From: Clostridia bacterium
GTDB lineage: Bacteria; Bacillota; Clostridia; Peptostreptococcales; Anaerovoracaceae
Direction: 5' to 3'
DNA: 41,593 bases
Assembly (NCBI GenBank): GCA_024403135.1
Contig: JAKSSK010000009.1
Span: 1 to 41,593, forward strand
Position numbers and translations under genes: made by a program
The notes under the pieces: generated by a model
Databases searched by the model: none
Seen by the model: only the letters and a program-made list of their open reading frames with translations
Told to the model about the DNA's origin: nothing
Shown here: in pieces, positions 7,556 through 16,463 of the stretch
How positions within the stretch are numbered: position 1 is the stretch's first letter
Layout: each line of letters starts with the position of its first letter

Positions 7556-7604
7556 TATAATATGTCCATTAAAGTGCATGGCACAATTTTTAACGTTAAA
7601 AATT
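7556..7604 (+). promoter_or_regulatory. Promoter and 20-bp leader palindrome of the alanine/glycine symporter gene
   Basis: TATAAT at 7556-7561, preceded by TTTGG, is the -10 box; the -35 (TTTCAA, 17 nt upstream) is weak. The leader then holds a perfect palindrome AATTTTTAACGTTAAAAATT (7585-7604), a good candidate operator, before the AAAGGAG ribosome site. Upstream of the promoter (7507-7536) ATGT recurs three times within A-rich sequence. Confidence 0.6.
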
Positions 7605-7625
7605 AAATAGAAAAGGAGACAACAT

Positions 7626-9092
7626 ATGGCAGAATTTTGGGGCTCAATAGACGGCGTCATCAATGCGATTTCTGGATTTTTATATCAACCATTTATAGTT
7701 CCACTAATCCTTCTTGCTGGCGGTCTATATTTTACAATTCGTTTAAAGGGACTTCAAGTACGTTGCTTTGGCGAAGCTTGTAGAGTAATCATGGAAAAGC
7801 CTTCATCAGAAAACGGCATTTCATCATTCGGCGCATTAATGGTATCAACAGCATCTCGTGTAGGTACTGGTAATATCATCGGCGTATGTACAGCAATCAT
7901 CTTAGGAGGCCCTGGTGCTATCTTCTGGATGTGGATCGTAGCTATTTTAGGCGGTGCATCAGCATTCGTTGAATCATCACTAGCACAGATCTTCAAGAAA
8001 AAGAATCCAGACGGATCATCATACGGTGGCCCAGCTTACTACATGCAAGACGCTTTAAAGGCTAGATGGCTTGGCGTTATCATGTCAGTACTAATTATCA
8101 TCACTTATGCGGTAGGTTACAACATGCTTGCAGCATACAACCTACAAACAACATTTGCTAACTTCGATTTCTACAGCGAAAAGACTCCTGCAGTTATCGG
8201 TATCATCTTAGCAGTATTATTCGGTATCATCATCATCGGTGGTGCTAAGAGACTTACAAAGGTTACTGAATATCTAGTACCTCTAATGGGTGTTATCTAC
8301 ATCCTAGTATCACTAGTAGTATTAGTAATCAACGGTTCAAACATTGGAATGATGTTCAAGGCTATCTTCCAAGGAGCATTCGACTTCAACGCTATCTTCG
8401 GCGGATTCTCAGGATCATGTATCATGTGGGGAATCAAGAGAGGTCTATACTCCAACGAAGCTGGTATGGGTTCAGCGCCAAACGCTGCAGCTACAGCTGA
8501 TATTTCCCACCCAGCTAAGCAAGGTCTAGTACAAATGCTTTCAGTATTCATCGATACATTACTTATCTGTACTGCAACAGCATTCATGTGCTTATCAACT
8601 GGCTTAGGACTAAACCAAGCAAACCTTGGTGCACCAATTTCTCAATACATCGATGCAGAAGGAAACCACCAAGCTGCAGCATATGTTGCTGATTCAATGT
8701 CAGCTGCATTAGGCGGATTTGGTCCAGTAATGCTTGCAATCGCAATGTCATTATTCGCATTCACTACACTTATCGGTAACTACTCATACTGCGAAGGTTG
8801 CTTAAAGTTCATCTTAAAGAAGGCACCTTCAGCTGGCGGACTTCTAGTATTCAGAATCCTTGCTACAGTTTTAGTATTCGTAGGTGCTATCGCAAGTGCA
8901 GGACTTGTTTGGGACTTAGCAGACCTATGTCAAGCTTCAATGGTACTATGCAACTTACCTGCAATCCTAATCTTAGGCGGAATTTCAGTTAAGTGCTTAG
9001 ACGACTACCTGAAGCAAAAGAAAGAAGGAAAGAACCCTGTATTCAAGGCTAGCGATATCGGCATCACTCAGGAAACAGACTTCTGGAAATAA
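7626..9092 (+). CDS. Alanine/glycine:cation symporter (AGCS family)
   Basis: A 488-residue membrane protein with 10-11 hydrophobic segments. It matches the AlsT/DagA sodium:alanine symporter family: FGALMVSTASRVGTGNIIGV near the N-terminus (substrate/ion region), DGSSYGGPAYYMQDAL, and GIKRGLYSNEAGMGSAPNAAA. It imports alanine or glycine with Na+ at the cytoplasmic membrane. The gene is preceded by AAAGGAGACAACAT and is monocistronic, ending in two successive hairpins. Codon choice (many TCA, ATC, CTA, AAC) looks more biased than in neighbouring genes, which may reflect high expression; I did not compute this. Confidence 0.95.
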   Translation: MAEFWGSIDGVINAISGFLYQPFIVPLILLAGGLYFTIRLKGLQVRCFGEACRVIMEKPSSENGISSFGALMVSTASRVGTGNIIGVCTAIILGGPGAIFWMWIVAILGGASAFVESSLAQIFKKKNPDGSSYGGPAYYMQDALKARWLGVIMSVLIIITYAVGYNMLAAYNLQTTFANFDFYSEKTPAVIGIILAVLFGIIIIGGAKRLTKVTEYLVPLMGVIYILVSLVVLVINGSNIGMMFKAIFQGAFDFNAIFGGFSGSCIMWGIKRGLYSNEAGMGSAPNAAATADISHPAKQGLVQMLSVFIDTLLICTATAFMCLSTGLGLNQANLGAPISQYIDAEGNHQAAAYVADSMSAALGGFGPVMLAIAMSLFAFTTLIGNYSYCEGCLKFILKKAPSAGGLLVFRILATVLVFVGAIASAGLVWDLADLCQASMVLCNLPAILILGGISVKCLDDYLKQKKEGKNPVFKASDIGITQETDFWK

Positions 9093-9161
9093 GAAAAAGG
9101 GACGGTTCCTTTTTCTCACAGAAAAAACACAAAAGGACTCGATGATTCGAGTCCTTTTTTT
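9092..9161 (+). terminator. Two tandem terminator hairpins
   Basis: The first hairpin, AGAAAAAGG / CCTTTTTCT (9092-9116), begins inside the stop codon and has the loop GACGGTT; the sequence GGGACGGTTCC resembles a small repeat seen at gene ends in Clostridia. The second, AAAGGACTCGA / TCGAGTCCTTT (9132-9157), is followed by a T-run and is a strong intrinsic terminator. Confidence 0.85.
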
Positions 9162-9166
9162 CGTGC

Positions 9167-9286
9167 TTACTCTAACGCTTCTTTAGGTTCTTCCTTATCT
9201 TCTGTAATCGTAAGAGCTTCCTCCATAGCTTCTACTGTTTCCTTTGAATACCTAGATGCCTCATATTCTTTGTCCTTGTTAGTCAT
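9167..9286 (-). CDS. Possible 39-residue acidic small protein
   Basis: A short reading frame that begins MTNKDKEYEASRYSKETVEA and ends in an acidic, Glu-rich tail. It is preceded by AAAGGAGATGATTTGC, a good ribosome site 10 nt from the ATG. No signal peptide or membrane helix is visible and it looks helical and soluble. It stands alone between two terminators, opposite in direction to the symporter gene. I recognise no family; the strong ribosome site and protein-like composition are the only evidence. Confidence 0.55.
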   Translation of the reverse strand: MTNKDKEYEASRYSKETVEAMEEALTITEDKEEPKEALE

Positions 9287-9348
9287 GCAAATCATCTCCT
9301 TTCATACATACAATTGTATTCTCCCTTTACTCCCAAAAATAGAACAAA

Positions 9349-9368
9349 AGAGGCTCCTGTGAGCCTCT
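9349..9368 (-). terminator. Terminator after panF
   Basis: Stem AGAGGCTC-CTGT-GAGCCTCT, followed on the minus strand by CTTTTG. It lies just past the panF stop codon. Confidence 0.75.
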
Positions 9369-9373
9369 TTACA

Positions 9374-10852
9374 TTAAAAGCATTTCTCTAATATTTCATT
9401 GTCCAGTGGATGCTTCTTTGAATCTATTAGGCCTGCTACCAGGTAAACCATTCCGCCTGCTATTAGACCCCACACAACTGCGTTTATTCCTGCTACAGCT
9501 ACGTTATAGTAGCAGAAGATGTATGTTGCTGTTGCAAATACTGCACTTAGAACTGCCGCTCTTCCTGTACCCTTCTTCCAGAATAGGCCGCCAACAAGAG
9601 GCCAGAAGAATGTACATTCCAGTCCGCCAAATGCGAATAGATTTAGGAAGAAAATTATCTCAGGCGGATCCATTGCAAGGATCATTGTTACTACGCCTAA
9701 GGCGAAGGTTAAGATTACGCTTACCTTCTTAACGTTCTTTTGATATTTCTTTTCGTCCTTTACTAGATAAGTCTTCCATAGGTCCTTGATGATTGCTGCT
9801 GTAGCAAGGATTAGGATTGAGTCTACAGTTGACATTACCGCTGCCATAGGTGCTGCTAGGAAGATTCCTGCTACCCCTACAGGCATTATCTTTTGAACTA
9901 TATATGGAACGAAGTAGTCTGAAGTTGGAAGGTCAGCTGTGTCTACTAAGGCTCCAGCCCATGTACCTGCAAGGTGCATTCCAACTATTACGAAGCTACA
10001 AGTTATCGCTCCAATTAACATAGCCTTGTGAAGGCTCTTTGTGCTCTTAAATCCCATAGCTCTTACAGCAGTCTGCGGAAGACCTATGGTACCAAAGCCT
10101 ACCAGTACCCAGAAGGAAAGCAGTGTTCCCGGCTGGTAAACGGCTGTTAGATTATCGTATACGTCAGGTAGATTTGCTTGAAGTCCTTGGTCGATTCCTG
10201 CCAGTCCTCCGCCCACTTTAAGTACGAAGAATAGGAAAAGGAATGTTCCTATGCACATGATAATTCCCTGGATTGCATCGGTTATTGCAACGGCCGTAAA
10301 TCCACCTATTGATGTGTACACTATTACTACCGCACCGAAGATCAGCATGGCCTTAACATAGTCTAGACCAGTGATTGATGAGATCAGTGTTGCACCACCT
10401 GTAAACTGTGAAATCATCTGTGCGACGAAGAAAGCTACCATTAGAAGTGATACCACTATTACTAGGGCATCGCTCTTGTATCTAGCCTTTAAGTATCCTG
10501 CAATTGTTACAGCTCCTGTACGCCTTGATACCAGCGCCAGCTTGTTACCAAGTACGCCTAGCACCAAGAATGTTACAGGCACCTGTACTGCTGCTACCCA
10601 GGCCTGAGCATAGCCATAAGTTAGACCTGCCGCACCTGGACCAGATACGAAGGAACTTACAGATGTGTAAGTTGCCATGGTAGTCATTGCAAGGACCAGT
10701 CCTCCCATATTTCTTCCGCCTATGAAGAAATTCTTTTCAGAGGATAGCCTTGACGCCTTGTCCTGACGTTTGCTGAAATAGATTCCTATTACCAAGTTTA
10801 ATACTAGGTAACCTATAAATATCGCTAAAATTATTACTTGATTGTGCGCCAT
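9374..10852 (-). CDS. panF: Sodium:pantothenate symporter
   Basis: A 492-residue SSS-family transporter with about 13 hydrophobic segments. Regions typical of PanF are visible: SSEKNFFIGGRNMGGLVLAM, TYTSVSSFVSGPGAAGL, VYTSIGGFTAVAITDAIQGI and AAPMAAVMSTVDSILILA. It takes up pantothenate with Na+, feeding coenzyme A synthesis. The assignment over other SSS members is supported by the directly upstream yhdT-like gene, an arrangement also found in E. coli (yhdT-panF). Its ATG follows the yhdT stop with no gap, and GGAGG lies within the upstream gene. Confidence 0.9.
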   Translation of the reverse strand: MAHNQVIILAIFIGYLVLNLVIGIYFSKRQDKASRLSSEKNFFIGGRNMGGLVLAMTTMATYTSVSSFVSGPGAAGLTYGYAQAWVAAVQVPVTFLVLGVLGNKLALVSRRTGAVTIAGYLKARYKSDALVIVVSLLMVAFFVAQMISQFTGGATLISSITGLDYVKAMLIFGAVVIVYTSIGGFTAVAITDAIQGIIMCIGTFLFLFFVLKVGGGLAGIDQGLQANLPDVYDNLTAVYQPGTLLSFWVLVGFGTIGLPQTAVRAMGFKSTKSLHKAMLIGAITCSFVIVGMHLAGTWAGALVDTADLPTSDYFVPYIVQKIMPVGVAGIFLAAPMAAVMSTVDSILILATAAIIKDLWKTYLVKDEKKYQKNVKKVSVILTFALGVVTMILAMDPPEIIFFLNLFAFGGLECTFFWPLVGGLFWKKGTGRAAVLSAVFATATYIFCYYNVAVAGINAVVWGLIAGGMVYLVAGLIDSKKHPLDNEILEKCF

Positions 10853-11116
10853 CTATATTTCCTCCATTTCATCTTCGTATTCGAAGTCAACGAATACTTT
10901 CTTTAGTAGGAATATTACGCCCACAATCGCTAGTACGATTGTACCAAATACTGAAACACTAAACCACGCCGGCATGCCTAGGAAGTATTTACCGCTTCCG
11001 TTTAAAGCAAAGGCAGTGATTATGTGCCATGCTGCGCAAATGGCTACTACGATTAAAGTTGCCTTTATCTCGCGCATGCACTGAAGGTGCTTCTCTTCTT
11101 TATTAAGTTTTTGCAT
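10853..11116 (-). CDS. yhdT: YhdT/DUF997-type small membrane protein
   Basis: An 87-residue protein with two membrane helices (about 18-36 and 50-70) separated by GSGKYFLGMPAWFSVSVFG, the conserved part of the DUF997 (YhdT) family, and an acidic C-terminus. These proteins are encoded with panF in many bacteria and are presumed accessory to it; a biochemical role is not established. It has a clear GGAGG site and sits 40 nt downstream of the phosphate transporter gene, with no terminator between them. Confidence 0.85.
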   Translation of the reverse strand: MQKLNKEEKHLQCMREIKATLIVVAICAAWHIITAFALNGSGKYFLGMPAWFSVSVFGTIVLAIVGVIFLLKKVFVDFEYEDEMEEI

Positions 11117-11156
11117 TTTTGTCCTCCCGAGTCAAATTCCTTTATGGATATCTGCT

Positions 11157-12953
11157 CTATTTTTCTAGCTTGTTAAAGTACTTCTCATAGCCTTGTCTAT
11201 ATGCTGTTTCGAAGAACTCATCGTTAGCCCTGTGAAGGTCGTAGATGTACTTATGTTCCATACCTGCTACGGCTTCTTCGGTCTTCTCGATTATATATAT
11301 TGCAAGATCCGAGCACTTGTCTGAAATGTGCTCAAGATTTTGTAATATGCTCTGGTAGTGGATGCCTGCAAGGGCATTGCAGCTTCCCTCGATCATCCTT
11401 GCAATGTGTCTATTGCCAAGGGTCTCGATAATATCGTCAATAACCTCTTCAAGAGGCTCTATTCTCTTGGCTATCTCAACGCTGTCCTCCTCGTATGCCT
11501 TTATGGTTAAATCCAAGATCTCATAGATGGCATCGATGGCAACTTCTAGCTCAGCGTACGCATCAGCTGAAATTGTGCTGTCGCTTGCCCTTAGGGTATT
11601 TACCGCCGTGTTGATGTTTACGGCCAGGTCCCCTATTCTTTCAAAACAGATTACAGATTTAACCTGTAAGTTCTGAAGTTCGTGAAGCTTTTCCGTTGAA
11701 ATGTATGGTGAGATGGATACCAGGTAGTGGTTTGCTCTATCTGCAACCTCGTCTAGGATGGTCTCCTTCTTATCTATCTTCTGGTTTCTGTGGTCATTGT
11801 ATTCATAGACCTGCTTTACAGCCTCTTCAAAGATCTCCCTTGAAAGCTTAGCCATTGTATTGATGATGTTGTCTACCTGCTCTAGGGCTAAGGCTGGAGT
11901 CTTCATAAGTCTATCGTCTAGACCTGCAAGCATTTCAGTAAGCCTGTGGTGTTCATTAGGTTCACCCTTGTCTGGCACGATCTTGATGGCAAGCTTTTCA
12001 AAGATTCCTGCGCAAGGAAGTAGTAGAACTGCTGGCACAAGTCTAAAGATACCGTGCATGTTTGCTACGCCACCTGAGTTTAAAGTCTTAACCCATAGCT
12101 CATCCGAGATGATGCCTGTAGATTTAAATACTATGATTCCCAGTATTACTAAAACTGCCGCAAAGATGTTATATATTACGTGAACTACCGCCGTTCTAAT
12201 TTGAACCGGTGTTGCTCCAATTCTTGAAATTATATATGTAGTTAGGCAGTCGCCAATGTTTACTCCGATGATTACTGCAAAGATTCCCTTTACGGATACA
12301 CCTACGGAGCTGGCAAAGGTCTGAATTATACCTACTACTGCAGATGAACTTTGAACTACTCCTGTAACTCCCACACCTGCTAAGAAGCCTAGGGCGTAGT
12401 TGTCCTCAAAGGCCATAAGCAGATTGCTTAGTCCATCTCCTAGCGATGAAACCGCCTGGCTCATGAAGATCAGTCCCATGAAAAGGATACCAAAACCGGC
12501 GCAGATATTTCCTGCGTTTAGCTTTGCGTTTTTCTTTGCCGTCATGATTATTACCATTCCGATGATCAGCGCCATAGGTGCTAGGTTATCTGCCTTAAAG
12601 AAGTAGATGATTCCACTAGCATCTGAGCTAATATCCATCAGTCTAATGATCTGAGCGGTAATTGCTGTTCCCACATTGGCTCCAAGTACGATTCCAATAG
12701 ATTGTTTAAAAGTTAAAAGCCCTGCACCTACAAGCCCTACAGTAAGAACGATTGTTGCGGTAGAGCTTTGAATTAGGCAAGTTACGAATACGCCTAGTAA
12801 AAAGCCCATGAAAGGTTTGTTAGTCACCTTGCCTAGCGCGGTTCTCATTGCCGTACCTGAGCAGGCCTTTAGGCCATCGCCCATTACCCTCATTCCGTAA
12901 AGGAACATGGCAAGTCCGCCTAGCAGAGCGACTATACGGTAAAATACTTCCAT
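11157..12953 (-). CDS. Na+/phosphate cotransporter-type protein with C-terminal PhoU-like domain
   Basis: A 598-residue protein. The membrane part (residues 1-310) has the two inverted repeats of the NptA/SLC34-type family with QSSTATIVLTVGLVG and QSSSAVVGIIQ, the substrate motifs. A long helical cytoplasmic part (about 350-590) is PhoU-like, with repeated acidic helices (EEAVKQVYEYNDHRNQKIDK; EPLEEVIDDIIETLGNRHIA). Bacterial members import phosphate with Na+, and the PhoU part may act as a gate or sensor. Ribosome site GGGGAGAAGAT. It is divergent from the Fe-ADH gene. Confidence 0.92.
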   Translation of the reverse strand: MEVFYRIVALLGGLAMFLYGMRVMGDGLKACSGTAMRTALGKVTNKPFMGFLLGVFVTCLIQSSTATIVLTVGLVGAGLLTFKQSIGIVLGANVGTAITAQIIRLMDISSDASGIIYFFKADNLAPMALIIGMVIIMTAKKNAKLNAGNICAGFGILFMGLIFMSQAVSSLGDGLSNLLMAFEDNYALGFLAGVGVTGVVQSSSAVVGIIQTFASSVGVSVKGIFAVIIGVNIGDCLTTYIISRIGATPVQIRTAVVHVIYNIFAAVLVILGIIVFKSTGIISDELWVKTLNSGGVANMHGIFRLVPAVLLLPCAGIFEKLAIKIVPDKGEPNEHHRLTEMLAGLDDRLMKTPALALEQVDNIINTMAKLSREIFEEAVKQVYEYNDHRNQKIDKKETILDEVADRANHYLVSISPYISTEKLHELQNLQVKSVICFERIGDLAVNINTAVNTLRASDSTISADAYAELEVAIDAIYEILDLTIKAYEEDSVEIAKRIEPLEEVIDDIIETLGNRHIARMIEGSCNALAGIHYQSILQNLEHISDKCSDLAIYIIEKTEEAVAGMEHKYIYDLHRANDEFFETAYRQGYEKYFNKLEK

Positions 12954-13023
12954 ATCTTCTCCCCGTCCTCAAATTTATCCAAGATAATAATACGACAAAA
13001 CTTGCTCATCTTCAACACTTTTG

Positions 13024-13032
13024 TGGTATACT
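13024..13032 (+). promoter_or_regulatory. Extended -10 promoter of the Fe-ADH gene
   Basis: TGGTATACT, an extended -10 element, 17 nt before the start codon, with no good -35 box at the right distance. The same TGGTATACT occurs at the HutD-like gene promoter. Confidence 0.5.
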
Positions 13033-13048
13033 TACCTTGGAGGATATA

Positions 13049-14242
13049 ATGAACAAATATTATGCCAAAACATTTCAGCTAGTCATGAAGGTTGCCATGG
13101 GCGCACTGCCCTGGAAAACCCCAAAAGTTATCTCTGGAGACAACGTTTTTGAAAGACTAGCGCTGACAATAAAAAAGAATGATGAAAAGCATCCTTTCAT
13201 AGTTACAGGTCCCAATATTTTTAAAAGAGGAATGTTAGATGAGCTTCTAAAAGTCCTTGATGAAAGAGGCCTTAATTACACCGTTTTTAAAGATGTATCA
13301 GCCAATCCTACGGACACCGAAGCTATGGCAGGTCTAACGGAATACCTGGATTCAGGTTCAGACTGCTTCATCCTCTTTGGAGGCGGAAGCCCTATGGATC
13401 TAGGAAAGGCGGTAGCTGCCCTAAGCGTAAACCAGGGTAAGTCAGTAAGGAACCTGCAGGGCCTACTAAAGGTAAGACATAAAGTTCCTACCATCTACGC
13501 TGTACCTACCACTTCTGGAACAGGTTCAGAGACCACCATCGCAGCTGTAATTACTGAAAGCGCAACTCATCACAAGGCTTCAATTTCAGATCCAAAGCTG
13601 ATGCCATCGTACGCGGTGCTTTATCCTGAGCTTACCAGAGGACTACCTCCAAAGGTTACGGCCCAGACAGGAATGGATGCCCTTTGCCACGCTGTAGAAA
13701 GCTTCACCAACGCAAAGTACAACACTAAGCTGGAAGATGAATACGCAGTTAAGGCGGTAAAGCTTATCCACGATAACATCCTGGCGGCCTTCGAGGATGG
13801 AGATAACCTTGATGCTAGGGAGTGCATGCAGTTTGCAGCATTCTACGCAGGAAGAAGTTTCACAAGAGGCTGCGTAGGCTACGTACATGCTATCGGCCAC
13901 ACCTTAAGCGGCCTATATGGCCTAGATCACGGCCTTGCTATGGCGGTAATACTTCCTAAGGTTCTTAGAAAGTATGGAAAAGATGCTGAAGGAAAGCTTG
14001 CAGTTTTAGCCGATGCTTGCGGCATGCAGGGAAAGAGCATTTCTCAGCTTGCAGAAAGCTTCATCAGCTGGATTGAAGATACAAACGAAAAGATGGGAAT
14101 ACCTACCACGTTCCCAGAGATAAAAGACGAGGACATTCCTCAGATGGTAGCCTGGGCTATGAAGGAAGGAAACCCTGTCTACCCTACTCCACAGCTTTGG
14201 AATGAAAAAGATTTTGAAGAGCTAATACATATGCTTAAATAA
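13049..14242 (+). CDS. Iron-containing alcohol dehydrogenase
   Basis: A 397-residue group III (Fe-dependent) alcohol dehydrogenase. NAD-binding segments: FILFGGGSPMDLGKAVA and PTTSGTGSETT. Metal ligands are in GMDALCHAVESF (Asp and His), GYVHAIGHTLSG (His) and YGLDHGLAM (His). Such enzymes reduce aldehydes to alcohols, or the reverse, with NAD(P)H; the exact substrate is not predictable. The open frame runs 67 codons further upstream over the divergent gene, but the ATG at TTGGAGGATATAATG is the proper start. The threonine aldolase gene follows after 10 nt; that enzyme releases acetaldehyde, which an ADH could reduce (inference). Confidence 0.92.
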   Translation: MNKYYAKTFQLVMKVAMGALPWKTPKVISGDNVFERLALTIKKNDEKHPFIVTGPNIFKRGMLDELLKVLDERGLNYTVFKDVSANPTDTEAMAGLTEYLDSGSDCFILFGGGSPMDLGKAVAALSVNQGKSVRNLQGLLKVRHKVPTIYAVPTTSGTGSETTIAAVITESATHHKASISDPKLMPSYAVLYPELTRGLPPKVTAQTGMDALCHAVESFTNAKYNTKLEDEYAVKAVKLIHDNILAAFEDGDNLDARECMQFAAFYAGRSFTRGCVGYVHAIGHTLSGLYGLDHGLAMAVILPKVLRKYGKDAEGKLAVLADACGMQGKSISQLAESFISWIEDTNEKMGIPTTFPEIKDEDIPQMVAWAMKEGNPVYPTPQLWNEKDFEELIHMLK

Positions 14243-14252
14243 GGAGGACATT

Positions 14253-15275
14253 ATGCTATTTTTCATGAACGACTACGGCCAAGGAGCACATCCGAAGATT
14301 TTAAAGGCTTTAGAAGAAACAAACTTTGATAACACCTGCGGATATGGCGATGACCCATATTGCGAAAAGGCAAAAGACACAATCAGACAGCTAATCCAAA
14401 AACCTAACGCACACGTTCATTTCATGGTTGGCGGAACACCTACAAATGTAATTACCATTGCTCAGCTATTAAAACCATGGCAAGGCGTAATTGCTCCAAA
14501 GACAGGTCACATCTACAGACATGAAACTGGTGCTGTAGAAGCTACTGGCCACAGAGTAATAATCCAGCCTACAGAAGACGGTAAGCTTACTGTAGATATG
14601 ATCGATGGACTAGTAAAGGAATTCGAAGACGAGCACACAGTATTCCCTAAGATGGTATACATTTCAAACACTACTGAACTTGGTACTATCTACTCAAAGG
14701 CTGAACTTACAGCTATCTCAGAATACTGCCACTCCCACGACCTTTACCTATACCTAGATGGTGCAAGGCTTGGCGCAGCACTTACTGCTCCTGGCAACGA
14801 CCTAACTATCCAGGACATTGCAAACCTAGTTGACGTATTCTATATCGGTGGTACTAAGAACGGTATCCTGATGGGTGAAGCTTTAGTATTCGTAAACGAA
14901 GAACTAGATAAAGATTTCAGATTCATGATCAAGAGACACAACAACCTTCTTGCTAAGGGTAGACTTCTTGGAGTACAGTTCCAAGCTCTACTTGAAGGCG
15001 GAGATGATTGCCTATGGTACAAGCTGGCTAAGCAGGAAAACGATATGGCCAACTACCTAAAGGATGAACTTCTAAAGAAGGGTTATGAATTCGTAGGTAA
15101 CTCAGTTACCAACCAGATCTTTCCAATAGTTACTATGAAGCAGCACGAAGAACTTCAACAGAAGGTTCTTTACGAAGTATGGAAGCAGATAGACGATGAA
15201 CACATCTCAATTAGATTCTGCACAGGCTTTGGCACTACTAAGGAAGAAATTGACGAACTATTAAAGCTACTGTAA
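14253..15275 (+). CDS. Low-specificity L-threonine aldolase (PLP enzyme)
   Basis: A 340-residue fold-type I PLP enzyme of the threonine aldolase/beta-eliminating lyase family. Landmarks: NDYGQGAHPKIL at the start, HFMVGGTPTNVI (cofactor phosphate loop), IAPKTGHIYRHETGA with the His that stacks on PLP, LYLDGARLGAAL (Asp pairing with the pyridine nitrogen), and YIGGTKNG, whose Lys should bind PLP. It cleaves L-threonine or L-allo-threonine to glycine and acetaldehyde. Start chosen at AAGGAGGACATTATG. It is the second gene of the adh operon and ends at a bidirectional terminator. Confidence 0.9.
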   Translation: MLFFMNDYGQGAHPKILKALEETNFDNTCGYGDDPYCEKAKDTIRQLIQKPNAHVHFMVGGTPTNVITIAQLLKPWQGVIAPKTGHIYRHETGAVEATGHRVIIQPTEDGKLTVDMIDGLVKEFEDEHTVFPKMVYISNTTELGTIYSKAELTAISEYCHSHDLYLYLDGARLGAALTAPGNDLTIQDIANLVDVFYIGGTKNGILMGEALVFVNEELDKDFRFMIKRHNNLLAKGRLLGVQFQALLEGGDDCLWYKLAKQENDMANYLKDELLKKGYEFVGNSVTNQIFPIVTMKQHEELQQKVLYEVWKQIDDEHISIRFCTGFGTTKEEIDELLKLL

Positions 15276-15280
15276 TTTAA

Positions 15281-15302
15281 AAGCCTCCCAAACGGGAGGC
15301 TT
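15281..15302. terminator. Bidirectional terminator between convergent genes
   Basis: Stem AAGCCTCCC-AAAC-GGGAGGCTT between the threonine aldolase gene and the convergent SGNH hydrolase gene. Confidence 0.75.
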
Positions 15303-15307
15303 GTACT

Positions 15308-16423
15308 TTATTCAATTGCACTTAGGAATGCGTCCTTTATGGATTCCTGTCCCTGGCCATTAGGATGGAACAGGTAGCTTGCGCCATTTTCGTCCTTTGG
15401 TGGATTAAGGCTAATTGCCGTAATGTCTGCCACTACATAGCCATACTTTTCGCTATTATCCATTAGGAATCTGTTCATCTCATTTATACCCCTTTGCGCA
15501 AAGGTTCCCATGGTATCTATGACTACCTGGGCTGCCTGCATGCTTCCAAAGTGAGCATCCTTATATGGATTTACAACTGTGGATATGGCAAGCTTTGCAT
15601 CAGGATTTACCTCCCGAATATATTCAATAAGGGTTTCAAGGTAGTACTCATTTATCTTGACTTGGCGGTAGATTACATCATTGATAGACTGCTCTAGCAC
15701 CTCGGTGTCCAGTCCCTTGTTCTTCATGTTTAGCACATCTTCTGCAACCTTTGCTTTAGCGCTAGAAGCGTCTTGGCCCTTAGCCACAAGCTGGCTCATG
15801 GATATATAGTCTTCTGCGAAGCGGGCTATCATGGCCACGGAGCCCTTTACCTTTAGCATGGACTTAGCTACAGCACATATTACCTCATCGTAGTTATCCG
15901 CTATGAAGGCTGCAATATCGTTTTCACCACACTCTATGGTTATTATATTCGCCCGCTTTAGTCCTTCCTTGTATAGTTTAACATTTACCTTCTTTAAAAT
16001 CTTTGTATATCCCATGCCCGAGCAAAGGTCTTGAGCTCTGGTGTATAGATCTTTGCAGTAGCTATCACCTGGATATACAGGAAGACCAAATATCTCGCAT
16101 AGGTTTTTGGCTCTTGCACCTTCAAAGGCACCATTGAAACTGGTCTCCTCATTTGCATCTATGGCAGTAGCAATCCTGTACACAAAGGAATTTGGCACTG
16201 CGTAGACATCCGTATTCTTCACTCCATTTTTAAACTTTAAAAAGTTTCTGAATCCTGGGTTGTCCACCTCTGGAAGGTTGATGATGTGATCCAGATTCTT
16301 TGTTCCTGCAGCAATGCTATCTCCCAAAGCGTAGTATGATACGTCCGAAGCAAATGCCGGCATGGCTGTGGTAAATGCCATGACACATATTGTAATTAAT
16401 ATTAATATTCTCTTCTTAAACAT
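15308..16423 (-). CDS. Secreted SGNH/GDSL-type hydrolase
   Basis: A 371-residue exported protein. The signal peptide MFKKRILILITICVMAFTTA ends at AFA, so cleavage after residue 25 is likely. Mature motifs: YALGDSIAAG with nucleophile Ser36 (block I), IECGENDIAAF with Asn168 (block III) and FHPNGQGQ with His353 (block V). The usual block V Asp three residues before the His is absent (Tyr350), so either the triad is incomplete or another acid is used. These enzymes cleave ester bonds of lipids or acetylated sugars; the substrate is unknown. It appears monocistronic. Confidence 0.85.
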   Translation of the reverse strand: MFKKRILILITICVMAFTTAMPAFASDVSYYALGDSIAAGTKNLDHIINLPEVDNPGFRNFLKFKNGVKNTDVYAVPNSFVYRIATAIDANEETSFNGAFEGARAKNLCEIFGLPVYPGDSYCKDLYTRAQDLCSGMGYTKILKKVNVKLYKEGLKRANIITIECGENDIAAFIADNYDEVICAVAKSMLKVKGSVAMIARFAEDYISMSQLVAKGQDASSAKAKVAEDVLNMKNKGLDTEVLEQSINDVIYRQVKINEYYLETLIEYIREVNPDAKLAISTVVNPYKDAHFGSMQAAQVVIDTMGTFAQRGINEMNRFLMDNSEKYGYVVADITAISLNPPKDENGASYLFHPNGQGQESIKDAFLSAIE

Positions 16424-16463
16424 TTCAATTACCCTTAATTAAGAAATGAACCGCTTAAACAGT

